Assembly (NCBI RefSeq): GCF_014649815.1
Contig: NZ_BMTT01000010.1
Span: 1-64,000 of the forward strand
DNA length: 64,000 nt
Source: Streptomyces mutabilis
GTDB taxonomy: Bacteria; Actinomycetota; Actinomycetes; Streptomycetales; Streptomycetaceae
Reading direction: 5' to 3'
Under the pieces are notes generated by a model. That model made no database searches and was not told where the DNA came from. It saw only the letters and a program-made list of their open reading frames with translations. Below, piece by piece: positions 1 through 8,297 of the stretch (positions are counted from its first letter, which is position 1; each line of letters begins with the position of its first letter). The position numbers and the translations under genes were made by a program.

Positions 1-65
1 CAACATCCTCGCGTCTCCAGAACCTTGACAACCCGCCCCAACCCCCAAACTTCACGGCCTTGGCA

Positions 66-572
66 CTAGCCCTGGTCCTCCCGCCCCTCCCGTTCCTTCT
101 CCGCGAGATGGATCACGCACACCGTCAGCGCGATCAGCAGCGCCGGGTCCGCGTCGTCCCGTACGACGTCCAGGCCGTAGGTGTCCCGGAGGGTGAGCCA
201 CCGCCGGGAGGCGACGGCCAGCAGTTCGCCGTCGTACTCGATGGCGAACTCCCGGTCGAGGATCTTGCCGCTGACGTCCAGCTCGTTGCCGTCGGCCAGG
301 GAGACCCGGTAGTGGTTGCGCAGCAGCGAGAGCCGTTTCCGCCTGATCCGCGCCAGTGGCTCGCCGTCCCGTTCGATCACCATCGTGTCGCGCAGCGCGA
401 GCATCTTCTGGTGGATGTCGACGAGGACCCGCCCGCGGGTGTCCTTCAGCTCCCAGGTGTCCCGCAGCCGCATCGCCTTGCCGTCGACGAGGAACACCTT
501 GTTGCCGTTGTCGTCCTCGATCCAGTAGTCGTCACCGAAGCCGAGGAGCCGGTCGTGCACGAGGAATCTCAT
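66..572 (-). CDS. LURP-one-related family protein
   Basis: A 168-residue protein that reads as one LURP-one/tubby-like beta-barrel domain. It starts MRFLVHDRLLGFGDDYWIED and carries the family pattern of short strands such as VFLVDGKAMRLRDTWEL and LVDIHQKMLALRDTMVIERD. The family is related to plant LURP1 and phospholipid scramblases, and its bacterial role is unknown. There is no signal peptide or membrane segment. Its ATG overlaps the stop of the upstream regulator gene by 4 bp (ATGA), so the two are translationally coupled. Family call is by recognition of the sequence pattern only. Confidence 0.78.
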   Translation of the reverse strand: MRFLVHDRLLGFGDDYWIEDDNGNKVFLVDGKAMRLRDTWELKDTRGRVLVDIHQKMLALRDTMVIERDGEPLARIRRKRLSLLRNHYRVSLADGNELDVSGKILDREFAIEYDGELLAVASRRWLTLRDTYGLDVVRDDADPALLIALTVCVIHLAEKEREGREDQG

Positions 573-1573
573 GGCGAGATCGCTTCCCCGGCGTCCGTCG
601 CGAAACGCCGTCGGTAGGCCGACGGGCTGAGTCCGATCTCGCGGCGCAGCCGCACCCGGAGGTTCGCGGCGGTGCCCAGGCCGCTGCGGGCCGCCACCAC
701 GTCCAGCCGCTCCTCCCCGAGCTCGATGAGCCTGCGCGCGAGGGTCACGCGCTCGGCCGTCAGCCAGGCGAGCGGCGTCGTCCCCAGCTGCGCCCGGAAA
801 CGCCGGTGCAGCGTCGCCGGTGACACCGCGGCGCGGTCCGCGAGATGCGTCACGGTCAGCGGCTCGTGCAGTCGCCCCTGCGCCCACTCCAGCAGCGGCG
901 CCAGCGACAGGTCGGGTACATCGGGCACCGGCCGCTCCACGAACTGCCGCTGCCCGCCCTCCCGGTATGTGGCGAACACCAGCCGCCGGGAGACGGCGTT
1001 CGCGATCTCGGCGCCGTGGTCCGTGCGCCAGATGTGCAGTCCCAGGTCGAGTGCCGCCGCGCTGCCCGCGGCGGTGAGCACGTCGCCTTCGTCCACGAAC
1101 AGCACGTCCGGTTCCAGCAGCACGCGCGGATGCAGCCGCCGGAAGGAGTCCGCCCACAACCAGTGCGTGGCGGCCCGCCGCCCGTCCAGGAGCCCCGCCT
1201 CGGCGAGCGCGAAGCTGCCGGTGCACAGGCTGACGATGCGTGCGCCACGCTCGTGCGCGCGCCGGACGGCGTCCAGGACGGCCGGGCCGCGCGGTACGAC
1301 GTTGTCCGGCCGGCCGGGGACGACGAGCGTGTCGGCCCCGTCCGCGGCCTCCAGACCGGGCACGTCGGTGAGTGTGAAGAACCCGTGGTTCATCCGGATG
1401 TCGGTGGCCGGCCCGCACACCACCACCTCGTACAGCGGCCCGGTCAGCCCCAGTTCGGGGCGCGGCAGACCGAACAGCTCGGTGGCGCAGCCGACCTCGA
1501 ACGGGTTGGTGCCCTCGTCGACGATCACTGCGACGCGGTGCGTGCGCGGGCGTTGAGAGGATCCTTGCGGCAT
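569..1573 (-). CDS. GlxA/FtrA-type AraC family transcriptional regulator
   Basis: The protein has 334 residues and two domains. Residues about 10-185 form a DJ-1/PfpI-like amidotransferase fold, with the nucleophile-elbow region IVSLCTGSFALAEAG and the typical THWLWADSFRR segment. Residues about 225-325 form an AraC double helix-turn-helix (EPLTVTHLADRAAVSPATLHRRF). This GlxA layout is typical of cytoplasmic regulators that sense a small ligand through the DJ-1-like domain. It is divergent from the cupin gene at 1625 with a gap of about 50 bp, which suggests that the cupin gene and its own operon are targets. It is coupled to the LURP-one gene downstream. Confidence 0.92.
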   Translation of the reverse strand: MPQGSSQRPRTHRVAVIVDEGTNPFEVGCATELFGLPRPELGLTGPLYEVVVCGPATDIRMNHGFFTLTDVPGLEAADGADTLVVPGRPDNVVPRGPAVLDAVRRAHERGARIVSLCTGSFALAEAGLLDGRRAATHWLWADSFRRLHPRVLLEPDVLFVDEGDVLTAAGSAAALDLGLHIWRTDHGAEIANAVSRRLVFATYREGGQRQFVERPVPDVPDLSLAPLLEWAQGRLHEPLTVTHLADRAAVSPATLHRRFRAQLGTTPLAWLTAERVTLARRLIELGEERLDVVAARSGLGTAANLRVRLRREIGLSPSAYRRRFATDAGEAISP

Positions 1574-1624
1574 GTGCGATTTCTAGCACTCGTCCGTCAC
1601 AGGCGGCGGCGACACGATGGCGTC

Positions 1625-2017
1625 ATGACACAGGAACCCGTCGCTCTCGCCGCCGCCCTCGCGTCCTTCGCCGAGCTGTGGAGCCCACGCATCGTCACCG
1701 CCGTCAACGACTACGACGTCCGTATCGCCAAGGTCGAGGGGGAGCACGTCTGGCACGTGCACGACCACACCGACGAGTTCTTCCTCGTCGTCGAGGGCGA
1801 ACTGCACATCGCCCTGCGCGAAGCCGACGGGGAACGCACGGTCGTCCTGCCCGCGGGCTCGGTCTTCACCGTCCCGCGCGGCACGGAGCACAAGCCGTCC
1901 GCCCCCGTGCGCACCGCGATCCTGCTCCTCGAACCGACGGGGACGTCGACCGTGGGCGACCGGCACGACGAGGTGCCCGACCACGTGGACGCGACGACGG
2001 GGCACGCGCTGACGTGA
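1625..2017 (+). CDS. Cupin domain protein
   Basis: A 130-residue single-domain cupin. The metal-binding motif 1 is visible as HVHDHTDEFFLVVEGEL (two His and a Glu) and motif 2 as PAGSVFTVPRGTEHKP. Cupins of this size are soluble cytoplasmic proteins that may be enzymes or small-molecule binders; the substrate cannot be told. The gene diverges from the GlxA-type regulator, which probably controls it. The ATG was chosen because the cupin fold begins right after it. Confidence 0.85.
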   Translation: MTQEPVALAAALASFAELWSPRIVTAVNDYDVRIAKVEGEHVWHVHDHTDEFFLVVEGELHIALREADGERTVVLPAGSVFTVPRGTEHKPSAPVRTAILLLEPTGTSTVGDRHDEVPDHVDATTGHALT

Positions 2018-2028
2018 AGCCGCGAGGG

Positions 2029-2052
2029 CGCGGGAGCCGTCCTGCTCCCGCG
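2029..2052. terminator. Hairpin between convergent genes
   Basis: The perfect arms CGCGGGAGC (2029-2037) and GCTCCCGCG (2044-2052) enclose a 6-base loop. They lie between the ends of the cupin gene and the convergent DUF6458 gene. There is no T-run, as is usual for terminators in this GC range. Confidence 0.55.
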
Positions 2053-2059
2053 TCCCGGA

Positions 2060-2317
2060 TCAGGCGCCGTAGCCGTTGTGGTACCCGTCCCGGGTGTGGG
2101 TGTGGGTGTGGGGCCGTTCCTCGACGACCGGGGTGGTCGGCGGCATCACGACGCGGCGGCGCCGGGCGATGCTGCTGAACGTCGCGACACCGATCAGGCC
2201 GACGATCATGAAGATGACACCGACCAGGTCGAGGTTGACGCCCTGCATGTCCCAGTCGGTCGCGAACGTGAGGATGGCTCCCACGGCGATGAGGATGATG
2301 CACCCGCCGAGGCCCAT
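2060..2317 (-). CDS. Small membrane protein, DUF6458-like
   Basis: An 85-residue protein with two predicted membrane helices: MGLGGCIILIAVGAILTFA at the N-terminus and VGVIFMIVGLIGVATFSS, joined by the short charged loop TDWDMQGVNLD. The C-terminal tail is cytoplasmic-looking, with RRRR followed by a His/Thr run (PHTHTHTRDG). The two-helix layout with a W-D-x-x-G-V-N-L linker fits the DUF6458 family of actinobacteria. Function unknown. It is a monocistronic-looking gene, convergent with the cupin gene. Confidence 0.72.
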   Translation of the reverse strand: MGLGGCIILIAVGAILTFATDWDMQGVNLDLVGVIFMIVGLIGVATFSSIARRRRVVMPPTTPVVEERPHTHTHTRDGYHNGYGA

Positions 2318-2440
2318 GAGTGTTGCCTCCCTGTCAGATCCGGTCGGTTCCGGGTTTCCGGTCGATCCGGTTCCGTGCGGGTACCCCCGGCCGGAACACA
2401 CATGCGGGGCGCGGGTGTTCTTGCCGGGCAGGCCCGGGGC

Positions 2441-3739
2441 TCAGCCCTCCAGGAAGGCCACCAGCGCGTTCGCCAGCAGGTGCGGGTCGTCGGCGCCGCA
2501 CAACTCCCGGGCGCTGTGCATCGAGAGGATCGCCGCGCCGATGTCGACGGTGCTGATGCCGTGCCGGGCCGCGGTGATGGGGCCGATGGTGGTGCCGCAG
2601 GGCATGGCGTTGTTGGACACGAAGGTCTGGAAGGGGACATCCGCCCTCTCGCAGGCGGCGGCGAACACCGCGCGGCCAGAACCGTCGGTGGCGTAGCGGT
2701 TGTTGACGTTGACCTTGAGGATGGGGCCGCCGTTGACGCGCGGGTGGTGCGTCGGGTCGTGCCGCTCCGCGTAGTTGGGGTGCACGGCGTGGCCGGTGTC
2801 GGACGACAGGCAGACCGTGCCGGCGAAGGCGCGGGCCCGGTCCTCGTAGGAGCCGCCGCGGGCGAACACCGAGCGTTCCAGGACGCTGCCGAGGAGCGGG
2901 CCGTCGGCGCCCGTGTCCGACTGGGAGCCGGTCTCCTCGTGGTCGAAGGCGGCCAGGACGGGGATGTACGACAGGTCGGCGCCGGAGGCCGACACGGCGG
3001 CCAGGGCGGCCGTACCGGCGTGCACGGACAGGAGGTTGTCCATGCGCGGGCCGGCCACCAGCTCCCGGTCGCGGCCCAGGTACGCCGGGGCCTCCACGGA
3101 GTGGGTCATCAGGTCCCAGCCGGTGACCTCGCCGCGGGCGAGGCCCGTCTCCTCCTCCAGGAAGGCGATCAGGTCGCCGTCGCGGACGGGGTCGCCGAGG
3201 CCCCAGACGGGCTGGAGGTGGCGCTGCTTGTCGAGCTTGAGGCCCTCCGCCGAGACGTTGCGGTCCATGTGGATGGCGAGCTGGGGGACGCGCAGCAGCG
3301 GGCGGTCGACGTTGACCAGGCGGGTCGAGCCGTCGCGCAGGGTGAGGCGGCCGGCCAGGCCCAGGTCGCGGTCGAGCCAGGAGTTCATCAGCGGTCCGCC
3401 GTAGATCTCCACGGCGACCTGGCGCCAGCCGTGCGCGCCGGTGTCCGGGCGGGGCTTCACGCGCAGGTTGGGGGAGTCGGTGTGTGCGCCGACGATGCGG
3501 AACGGGGTGTGCGGCTCGGCACCCTCGGGGACGTACCACGCCACGATCGCGCCGCCGCGCAGCACGTACTTGCCGCCCGCCGTCCCCTCCCAGGCGTCCG
3601 TCTCCGCGACCTGCCGGAAGCCCGCCTTCTCCAGCCGTTCGGCGGCGTTCGCGACGGCGTGGTACGGCGTCGGGCTCGCCGCCAGGAAGGACATGAGGTC
3701 GTCGGTGTGGCCGCGGTCGAAGCGGGAGGGTGCGCTCAT
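2441..3739 (-). CDS. apeB: M18 family aminopeptidase
   Basis: A 432-residue cytoplasmic metallo-aminopeptidase that removes N-terminal residues (often acidic) from peptides. M18 zinc ligands and catalytic residues can be followed in order: GAHTDSPNLRVKP (His, Asp), PRMDNLLSVHAG (bridging Asp), FDHEETGSQSDTGADGP (catalytic Glu-Glu), SSDTGHAVHPNY (Asp) and the final GISTVDIGAAILSMHSARE (His). Length and full motif set match intact family members. It has its own start region at 3740-3760, separated from the gene upstream by a hairpin terminator. Confidence 0.92.
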   Translation of the reverse strand: MSAPSRFDRGHTDDLMSFLAASPTPYHAVANAAERLEKAGFRQVAETDAWEGTAGGKYVLRGGAIVAWYVPEGAEPHTPFRIVGAHTDSPNLRVKPRPDTGAHGWRQVAVEIYGGPLMNSWLDRDLGLAGRLTLRDGSTRLVNVDRPLLRVPQLAIHMDRNVSAEGLKLDKQRHLQPVWGLGDPVRDGDLIAFLEEETGLARGEVTGWDLMTHSVEAPAYLGRDRELVAGPRMDNLLSVHAGTAALAAVSASGADLSYIPVLAAFDHEETGSQSDTGADGPLLGSVLERSVFARGGSYEDRARAFAGTVCLSSDTGHAVHPNYAERHDPTHHPRVNGGPILKVNVNNRYATDGSGRAVFAAACERADVPFQTFVSNNAMPCGTTIGPITAARHGISTVDIGAAILSMHSARELCGADDPHLLANALVAFLEG

Positions 3740-3760
3740 GGGTTCACCTTAACGACGTGC

Positions 3761-3796
3761 GAGGGCCCGCTTCCCGCGGAGCGGGAGCGGGCCCTC
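3761..3796 (-). terminator. Terminator hairpin of the acyl-CoA dehydrogenase gene
   Basis: Arms GAGGGCCCGC (3761-3770) and GCGGGCCCTC (3787-3796) are perfectly complementary, with an inner CCCGC/GCGGG helix. They lie 40 bp past the dehydrogenase stop. Confidence 0.7.
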
Positions 3797-3835
3797 GTCA
3801 GGGTGTGTGGAATTGGTGGAGGGGCCGGGCCGGTC

Positions 3836-5662
3836 CTAGAAGGCGGCCTCGTCCAGCTCCATCAGGTCCAGCTCGACGCCCTGGGCGACCTTGCGGGCCA
3901 GGGTGAGGCCGGGCAGGACGTTCGCGGCGAAGAACTTCGCCGCCGCGATCTTGCCGGTGTAGAACGCCTTGTCCTTGGCGGAGGCCGTCGGCAGCTTCTC
4001 GGCGGCGATGGCGGCGCCCTTGAGGAGCAGGTAGCCGACGATCACGTCACCGGAGGCCAGCAGGAGGCGGGTGGTGTTGAGGCCCACCTTGTAGATGTTC
4101 TTGACGTCCTGCTCGGTGGCGGCGAGGTCGGTCAGCATGACGCCGACGATGGCTTCCAGCTCGACGGCGGCCTTGGCCAGGTGCTCGCGGGCGCCGGACA
4201 GCTCCTCGCCGCCGGTGCCGAGGGCGAGGAACTTCTTGATGTCCTCGGCGAGCGAGTTCAGCGCGGCGCCCTGGTTGCGGACGATCTTCCGGAAGAAGTA
4301 GTCCTGGCCCTGGATCGCCGTGGTGCCCTCGTACAGGGTGTCGATCTTGGCGTCGCGGATGTACTGCTCGATCGGGTACTCCTGGAGGAACCCGGAGCCG
4401 CCGAAGGTCTGGAGCGACTGCGCGAGCTGCTCGTAGGCCTTCTCCGAGCCGTAGCCCTTGACGATCGGCAGGAGCAGGTCGTTGAGGGCGTGCTCGGTCG
4501 AGGCGTCCTCGCCGTTCGCCTCCTTGATCTGGATCTCGTCCTGGACCGAGGCGGTGTACATCACCAGCGCGCGCATGCCCTCGGCGTACGCCTTCTGCGT
4601 CATCAGGGAGCGGCGGACGTCCGGGTGGTGCGTGATGGTGACCTTGGGGGCCGTCTTGTCCATGAAGTTGGCCAGGTCGGGGCCCTGGACGCGCTCCTTG
4701 GCGTACTCCAGGGCGTTGAGGTAGCCCGTGGAGAGGGTGGAGATCGCCTTCGTGCCGACCATCATGCGGGCGAACTCGATGATGCGGAACATCTGGCGGA
4801 TGCCGTCGTGCTTGTCGCCGATCAGCCAGCCCTTGGCGGGGTGGCGGTCGCCGAAGGTCATCTCGCAGGTGTTGGAGGCCTTCAGGCCCATCTTGTGCTC
4901 GACGTTGGTGGCGTAGACGCCGTTGCGCTCGCCCAGCTCGCCGGTCTCGAAGTCGAACTCGTACTTCGGGACGAGGAAGAGGGACAGGCCCTTGGTGCCG
5001 GGGCCGGCGCCCTCGGGGCGGGCGAGGACGTAGTGGAGGATGTTCTCCGACATGTCGTGCTCGCCGGACGTGATGAAGCGCTTCACGCCCTCGATGTGCC
5101 AGGAGCCGTCCTCCTGCTGCACGGCCTTGGTGCGGCCGGCGCCCACGTCCGAGCCGGCGTCCGGCTCGGTGAGGACCATGGTGGAGCCCCACTGCTTGTC
5201 GACGGCGATCTTGGCGATGTGCTTCTGGACCTCGTTGCCCTCCTCGAAGAGGATGCCCGCGAACGCCGGACCGGAGGAGTACATCCACACGGCCGGGTTG
5301 GCGCCGAGGATCAGCTCCGCGTAGGCCCAGATCAGGGAGCGCGGCGAGGTGGTGCCGCCGATCTCCTCGGGCAGGCCCAGGCGCCAGTACTCGGAGTCCA
5401 TGAAGGCCTGGTAGCTCTTCTTGAAGGAGGCCGGGACCGGCGCGGTGTTGGTTTCCGGGTCGAAGACCGGCGGGTTGCGGTCGGCGTCGGCGAAGGACTC
5501 GGCCAGCTCGTTCTCCGAGAGGCGGGTCAGCTCCTCCAGGACGCTCCTGGCGGTGTCCGTGTCCATCTCCGCGAACGGGCCGGTGCCGTACACCTTGTCA
5601 CGGCCGAGCACCTCGAAGAGGTTGAACTCGATGTCCCGGAGATTCGGCTTGTAGTGCCCCAT
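3836..5662 (-). CDS. Long-form acyl-CoA dehydrogenase (FadE5-like)
   Basis: A 608-residue FAD-dependent acyl-CoA dehydrogenase for the first step of fatty-acid beta-oxidation. The flavin/substrate motif [14 protein letters not shown], the middle beta domain ([19 protein letters not shown]) and the C-terminal alpha domain are present. The catalytic Glu sits in the [15 protein letters not shown] segment. A C-terminal extension of about 100 residues (DUF/Acyl-CoA_dh_C type) makes it longer than short-chain enzymes and similar in size to mycobacterial FadE5. ATG at 5662 starts the conserved [20 protein letters not shown]. The promoter region carries dyad sequences that could bind a TetR-family repressor. 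Confidence 0.92.
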   Translation of the reverse strand: MGHYKPNLRDIEFNLFEVLGRDKVYGTGPFAEMDTDTARSVLEELTRLSENELAESFADADRNPPVFDPETNTAPVPASFKKSYQAFMDSEYWRLGLPEEIGGTTSPRSLIWAYAELILGANPAVWMYSSGPAFAGILFEEGNEVQKHIAKIAVDKQWGSTMVLTEPDAGSDVGAGRTKAVQQEDGSWHIEGVKRFITSGEHDMSENILHYVLARPEGAGPGTKGLSLFLVPKYEFDFETGELGERNGVYATNVEHKMGLKASNTCEMTFGDRHPAKGWLIGDKHDGIRQMFRIIEFARMMVGTKAISTLSTGYLNALEYAKERVQGPDLANFMDKTAPKVTITHHPDVRRSLMTQKAYAEGMRALVMYTASVQDEIQIKEANGEDASTEHALNDLLLPIVKGYGSEKAYEQLAQSLQTFGGSGFLQEYPIEQYIRDAKIDTLYEGTTAIQGQDYFFRKIVRNQGAALNSLAEDIKKFLALGTGGEELSGAREHLAKAAVELEAIVGVMLTDLAATEQDVKNIYKVGLNTTRLLLASGDVIVGYLLLKGAAIAAEKLPTASAKDKAFYTGKIAAAKFFAANVLPGLTLARKVAQGVELDLMELDEAAF

Positions 5663-5717
5663 GGCGACGGCTCCGTTGAGAGATCGGCGAGGCACTGACT
5701 CCTCGCATCTGTACACA

Positions 5718-5767
5718 TACCGACTGCACGTACCGAGCAGTAGCTACGATGATGCTACCCGTCGGTA
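5718..5767 (-). promoter_or_regulatory. Putative operator region, acyl-CoA dehydrogenase promoter
   Basis: TACCGAC (5718-5724), TACCGAG (5731-5737) and an inverted GTCGGTA (5761-5767) lie 55-105 bp upstream of the dehydrogenase start. The last overlaps a short dyad, TACC-CGTC-GGTA (5756-5767). The stretch is clearly AT-richer than its surroundings. Repressor identity is unknown. Confidence 0.35.
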
Positions 5768-5824
5768 ATAAGAAGCAACCCCGAGCGGGCCATCTGTGAC
5801 TCGTCACTCGTTACTCTTTGTCGC

Positions 5825-6292
5825 ATGTACGGCTACGACCAGACCGCTGGCCAACAGCAGCAGCAGTACGCCCCGCCGCAGCAGCCGATGTCCGGTGGGT
5901 ACGGGCAGCAGCCGCCGCTGTACCCCGAGCCGTCCCCGCCCTCGCTCGCGGACGCGGTGCGCGCCTTCACCACCGGCCAGATGTCCGCCGAGGACTTCCA
6001 GCAGATCTTCGCCACCTCGAAGGTCTACTGCCCCCGCGGCGACAACCCCGGCTTCCTCGCGCTGCACAACACCCAGCAGCCGGTGATCCCGATGTTCACC
6101 GGCCTCAAGGAGCTGCGCCGGTACGCGGGCAAGGAGTCCAAGTACTTCGTGATCACCGGCGCGGAGGTGATCGACCTCCTGCCGACCGGCTACGGCTTCG
6201 TGCTGGACATGGAGGGCGAGCACCGGATGGTGTTCGACGCCAAGGCCGTGGAGCAGATGGTCGACTTCGCGATGCGCAGGATGTACGGCTAG
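5825..6292 (+). CDS. SseB-like protein with Gln/Pro-rich N-terminus
   Basis: A 155-residue cytoplasmic protein. Residues 1-40 are a disordered Gln/Pro/Gly/Tyr segment (MYGYDQTAGQQQQQYAPPQQ). Residues about 45-150 resemble the SseB N-terminal domain, with VPMFTGLKELRRYA-like (IPMFTGLKELRRYAG), GAEVIDLLPTGYGFVLD and a closing LxxA segment. SseB-domain proteins in actinobacteria often sit near secretion systems, but no such partner lies here. It is divergent from the acyl-CoA dehydrogenase and followed by a strong hairpin. Confidence 0.82.
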   Translation: MYGYDQTAGQQQQQYAPPQQPMSGGYGQQPPLYPEPSPPSLADAVRAFTTGQMSAEDFQQIFATSKVYCPRGDNPGFLALHNTQQPVIPMFTGLKELRRYAGKESKYFVITGAEVIDLLPTGYGFVLDMEGEHRMVFDAKAVEQMVDFAMRRMYG

Positions 6293-6339
6293 ACGCCGCT
6301 GCCGCGCGGACGGCTGACCGGTGACGGCGAAGCCCGTGG

Positions 6340-6363
6340 GCCCGGAGGGAATGCCCTCCGGGC
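6340..6363 (+). terminator. Terminator after SseB-like gene
   Basis: Perfect arms GCCCGGAGGG (6340-6349) and CCCTCCGGGC (6354-6363) with a 4-base loop, followed by TTTCTC. It lies 48 bp past the stop codon. Confidence 0.8.
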
Positions 6364-6430
6364 TTTCTCGGTTCTGGGTGGCAAGAAGTTCAACGCTCAA
6401 CTAAAGTGGGGCGCACGCCGCCCGAGGAGG

Positions 6431-7135
6431 ATCGACGGGATCTTCGACCACCAGGACTCCAACGGCGGTGGCGGCACCATCACCAACGGCGACACCCAGT
6501 GGATGACGGCCGGTTCCGGCCTCCTCCACATCGAGGCGCCGCCGGAGCAGCTCGTCATGTCCGGCGGTCTCTTCCACGGCCTCCAGCTGTGGGTGAACCT
6601 CCCGGCCAAGGACAAGATGATGGCCCCCCGGTACCAGGACATCCGCAGCGGCAGCGTCCAGCTGCTCACTTCCCCCGACGGCGGCGCGCTGCTGCGTGTC
6701 ATCGCCGGTGAGCTGGACGGCCACGAGGGCCCCGGCATCACCCACACGCCGATCACGATGGTCCACGCGACGCTCGCGCCCGGCGCCGAGGTCACCCTGC
6801 CCTGGCAGGAGGATTTCAACGGCCTGGCGTACGTGATGGCCGGACGCGGATCGGTGGGCGCCGAGCGGCGTCCGATCCACCTGGGCCAGACGGCGGTCTT
6901 CGGCGCCGGCGGTTCGCTGACCGTCCGCGCGGACGAGAAGCAGGACTCGCACACGCCCGACCTGGAGGTCGTGCTGCTGGGAGGCCGGCCGATCAGGGAG
7001 CCCATGGCCCACTACGGCCCGTTCGTCATGAACACCAAGGACGAGCTGATGCAGGCCTTCGAGGACTTCCAGAAGGGCCGGCTGGGGACCGTTCCCGCCG
7101 TGCACGGCATGTCGGAGGCGGGGCCGGAGGCCTGA
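6431..7135 (+). pseudogene. 5'-truncated pirin family protein
   Basis: The reading frame is a clear pirin from IDGIFDHQDSNGGGGTITN onward, through WMTAGSGLLHIEAPPEQL, the FHGLQLWVNLPAKDKMMAP segment and the C-terminal cupin. Intact pirins have roughly 80-110 further N-terminal residues, including the HPHRGFETV-type metal-binding His motif. Here the match stops at about 6431, and upstream sequence (through a terminator at 6340-6363) does not encode it. No convincing start with a ribosome site exists, although ATG 6503 would give 210 residues. I infer a deletion that removed the first cupin metal site. It may still make a short protein. Confidence 0.72.
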
Positions 7136-7160
7136 CACGCCGACGCCGGTGACGCGTCAC

Positions 7161-7195
7161 CCGGGCGGGTCGTCCGCGCAGGACAGCCCGCCCGG
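7161..7195 (+). terminator. Hairpin after the pirin remnant
   Basis: CCGGGCGGG (7161-7169) pairs with CCCGCCCGG (7187-7195). It sits between the pirin stop and the permease start. Confidence 0.55.
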
Positions 7196-7214
7196 TGCGT
7201 GATCGGCTGGGGGA

Positions 7215-8297
7215 GTGCAGCTGCTTCCCGCCCCGGTGCGTCGGTTCGCCGCCTGGTGCGCCGTCATCCTGCTCGCCAGCGGCGTCGTCTACGTGGCGAT
7301 CCGGCTCTGCGTCGAGTTCCGCACCGCGGTGACCCCGGCGCTGCTCGCGCTGCTCGGCACCGCGCTGCTCAGGCCGCTGCACCGGCGGATGGTGAAGGCC
7401 CACGTGCAGCGGTCGCTGGCGGCCGGGCTCACCTGCGTCGCCGTCGTGGCCGTGGTCGGCGGGGCCGTGTACATCGTGGTGTCCGCGCTCATCGAGACCG
7501 GGGACCAGATCATCGCCTCGCTGCGGACCGCGGCGCAGGACATCGCCGACCACTTCGGGGCGGCCGGGACCTCGCTGGACGACATCGCCTCCAACGCGCG
7601 CGGGCTGCTGGGCAGGTTCGGGGGCACCGCCGCCTCCGGAGTGGTCACCGGGATCAGCGTCGTCGGGGAGATGCTGGCCATGGCCGTGCTCGCCCTGCTG
7701 CTCGTCTTCTTCTTCCTGCGCGACTCCGACCGGGCCGTCGGCACGGTGCGTTCCGTCGCCCCGCCCGGCGGTGCCGACACGGTCGAGGCGATGGCCCGGC
7801 GGGCCTTCGGGGCCGTCGAGGGCTTCATGCGGGGCACCACCCTCATCGCCCTGATCGACGCCGTCTGCATCACGGTCGGGCTGCTGATCCTGCGAGTGCC
7901 CGGTGCGGTCGGGCTCGGCGCGCTGGTCTTCGTCGGCGCCTACATCCCCTACCTCGGCGCTTTCATCTCCGGCGCCGTCGCCGTGCTGGTCGCGCTGGCC
8001 GACCGGGGATTCGTCATCGCACTGTGGGCCCTCGGGGTGGTGCTGGCCGTGCAGGTGCTGGAGGGGCACGTGCTCCAGCCGATGGTCCAGAGCCGGACCG
8101 TGCACATGCATCCCGTGATCGTGCTCCTGGCGCTCACCGCGGGGGCCTCGGTGGCGGGCATCCTGGGGATGCTGCTCGCCGTCCCGCTGACCGCGGCGGC
8201 GTTCGGAATCGTGCACGAACTTCAGGGGCGTTACGCGGCGTCGGCGCCGTCCTCCGGGCCGCCGCCGCGGCCGGCCTCCGGGCCCGTGGACTCGTAG
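7215..8297 (+). CDS. AI-2E family membrane permease
   Basis: A 360-residue integral membrane protein of the AI-2E exporter/PerM family. N-terminal helices occur at about residues 12-30, 38-52 and 68-92. A soluble segment (about 95-150) follows, then the family's C-terminal helices, including MLAMAVLALLLVFFFLRDSD and the conserved GALVFVGAYIPYLGAFISG and EGHVLQPMVQSRTVHMHPV stretch. The start is GTG. Substrates of this family vary (AI-2, ions), so none is assigned. Its 3' end overlaps the convergent phosphatase gene by 67 bp, meaning both C-terminal tails are encoded on opposite strands of the same DNA. Confidence 0.88.
   Translation: MQLLPAPVRRFAAWCAVILLASGVVYVAIRLCVEFRTAVTPALLALLGTALLRPLHRRMVKAHVQRSLAAGLTCVAVVAVVGGAVYIVVSALIETGDQIIASLRTAAQDIADHFGAAGTSLDDIASNARGLLGRFGGTAASGVVTGISVVGEMLAMAVLALLLVFFFLRDSDRAVGTVRSVAPPGGADTVEAMARRAFGAVEGFMRGTTLIALIDAVCITVGLLILRVPGAVGLGALVFVGAYIPYLGAFISGAVAVLVALADRGFVIALWALGVVLAVQVLEGHVLQPMVQSRTVHMHPVIVLLALTAGASVAGILGMLLAVPLTAAAFGIVHELQGRYAASAPSSGPPPRPASGPVDS

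Noticed and set aside
2078-5698. 1206-codon open frame on the plus strand
   Set aside because: It is antisense to the aminopeptidase and acyl-CoA dehydrogenase genes, both with complete catalytic motifs. Long empty frames are expected at this GC content.
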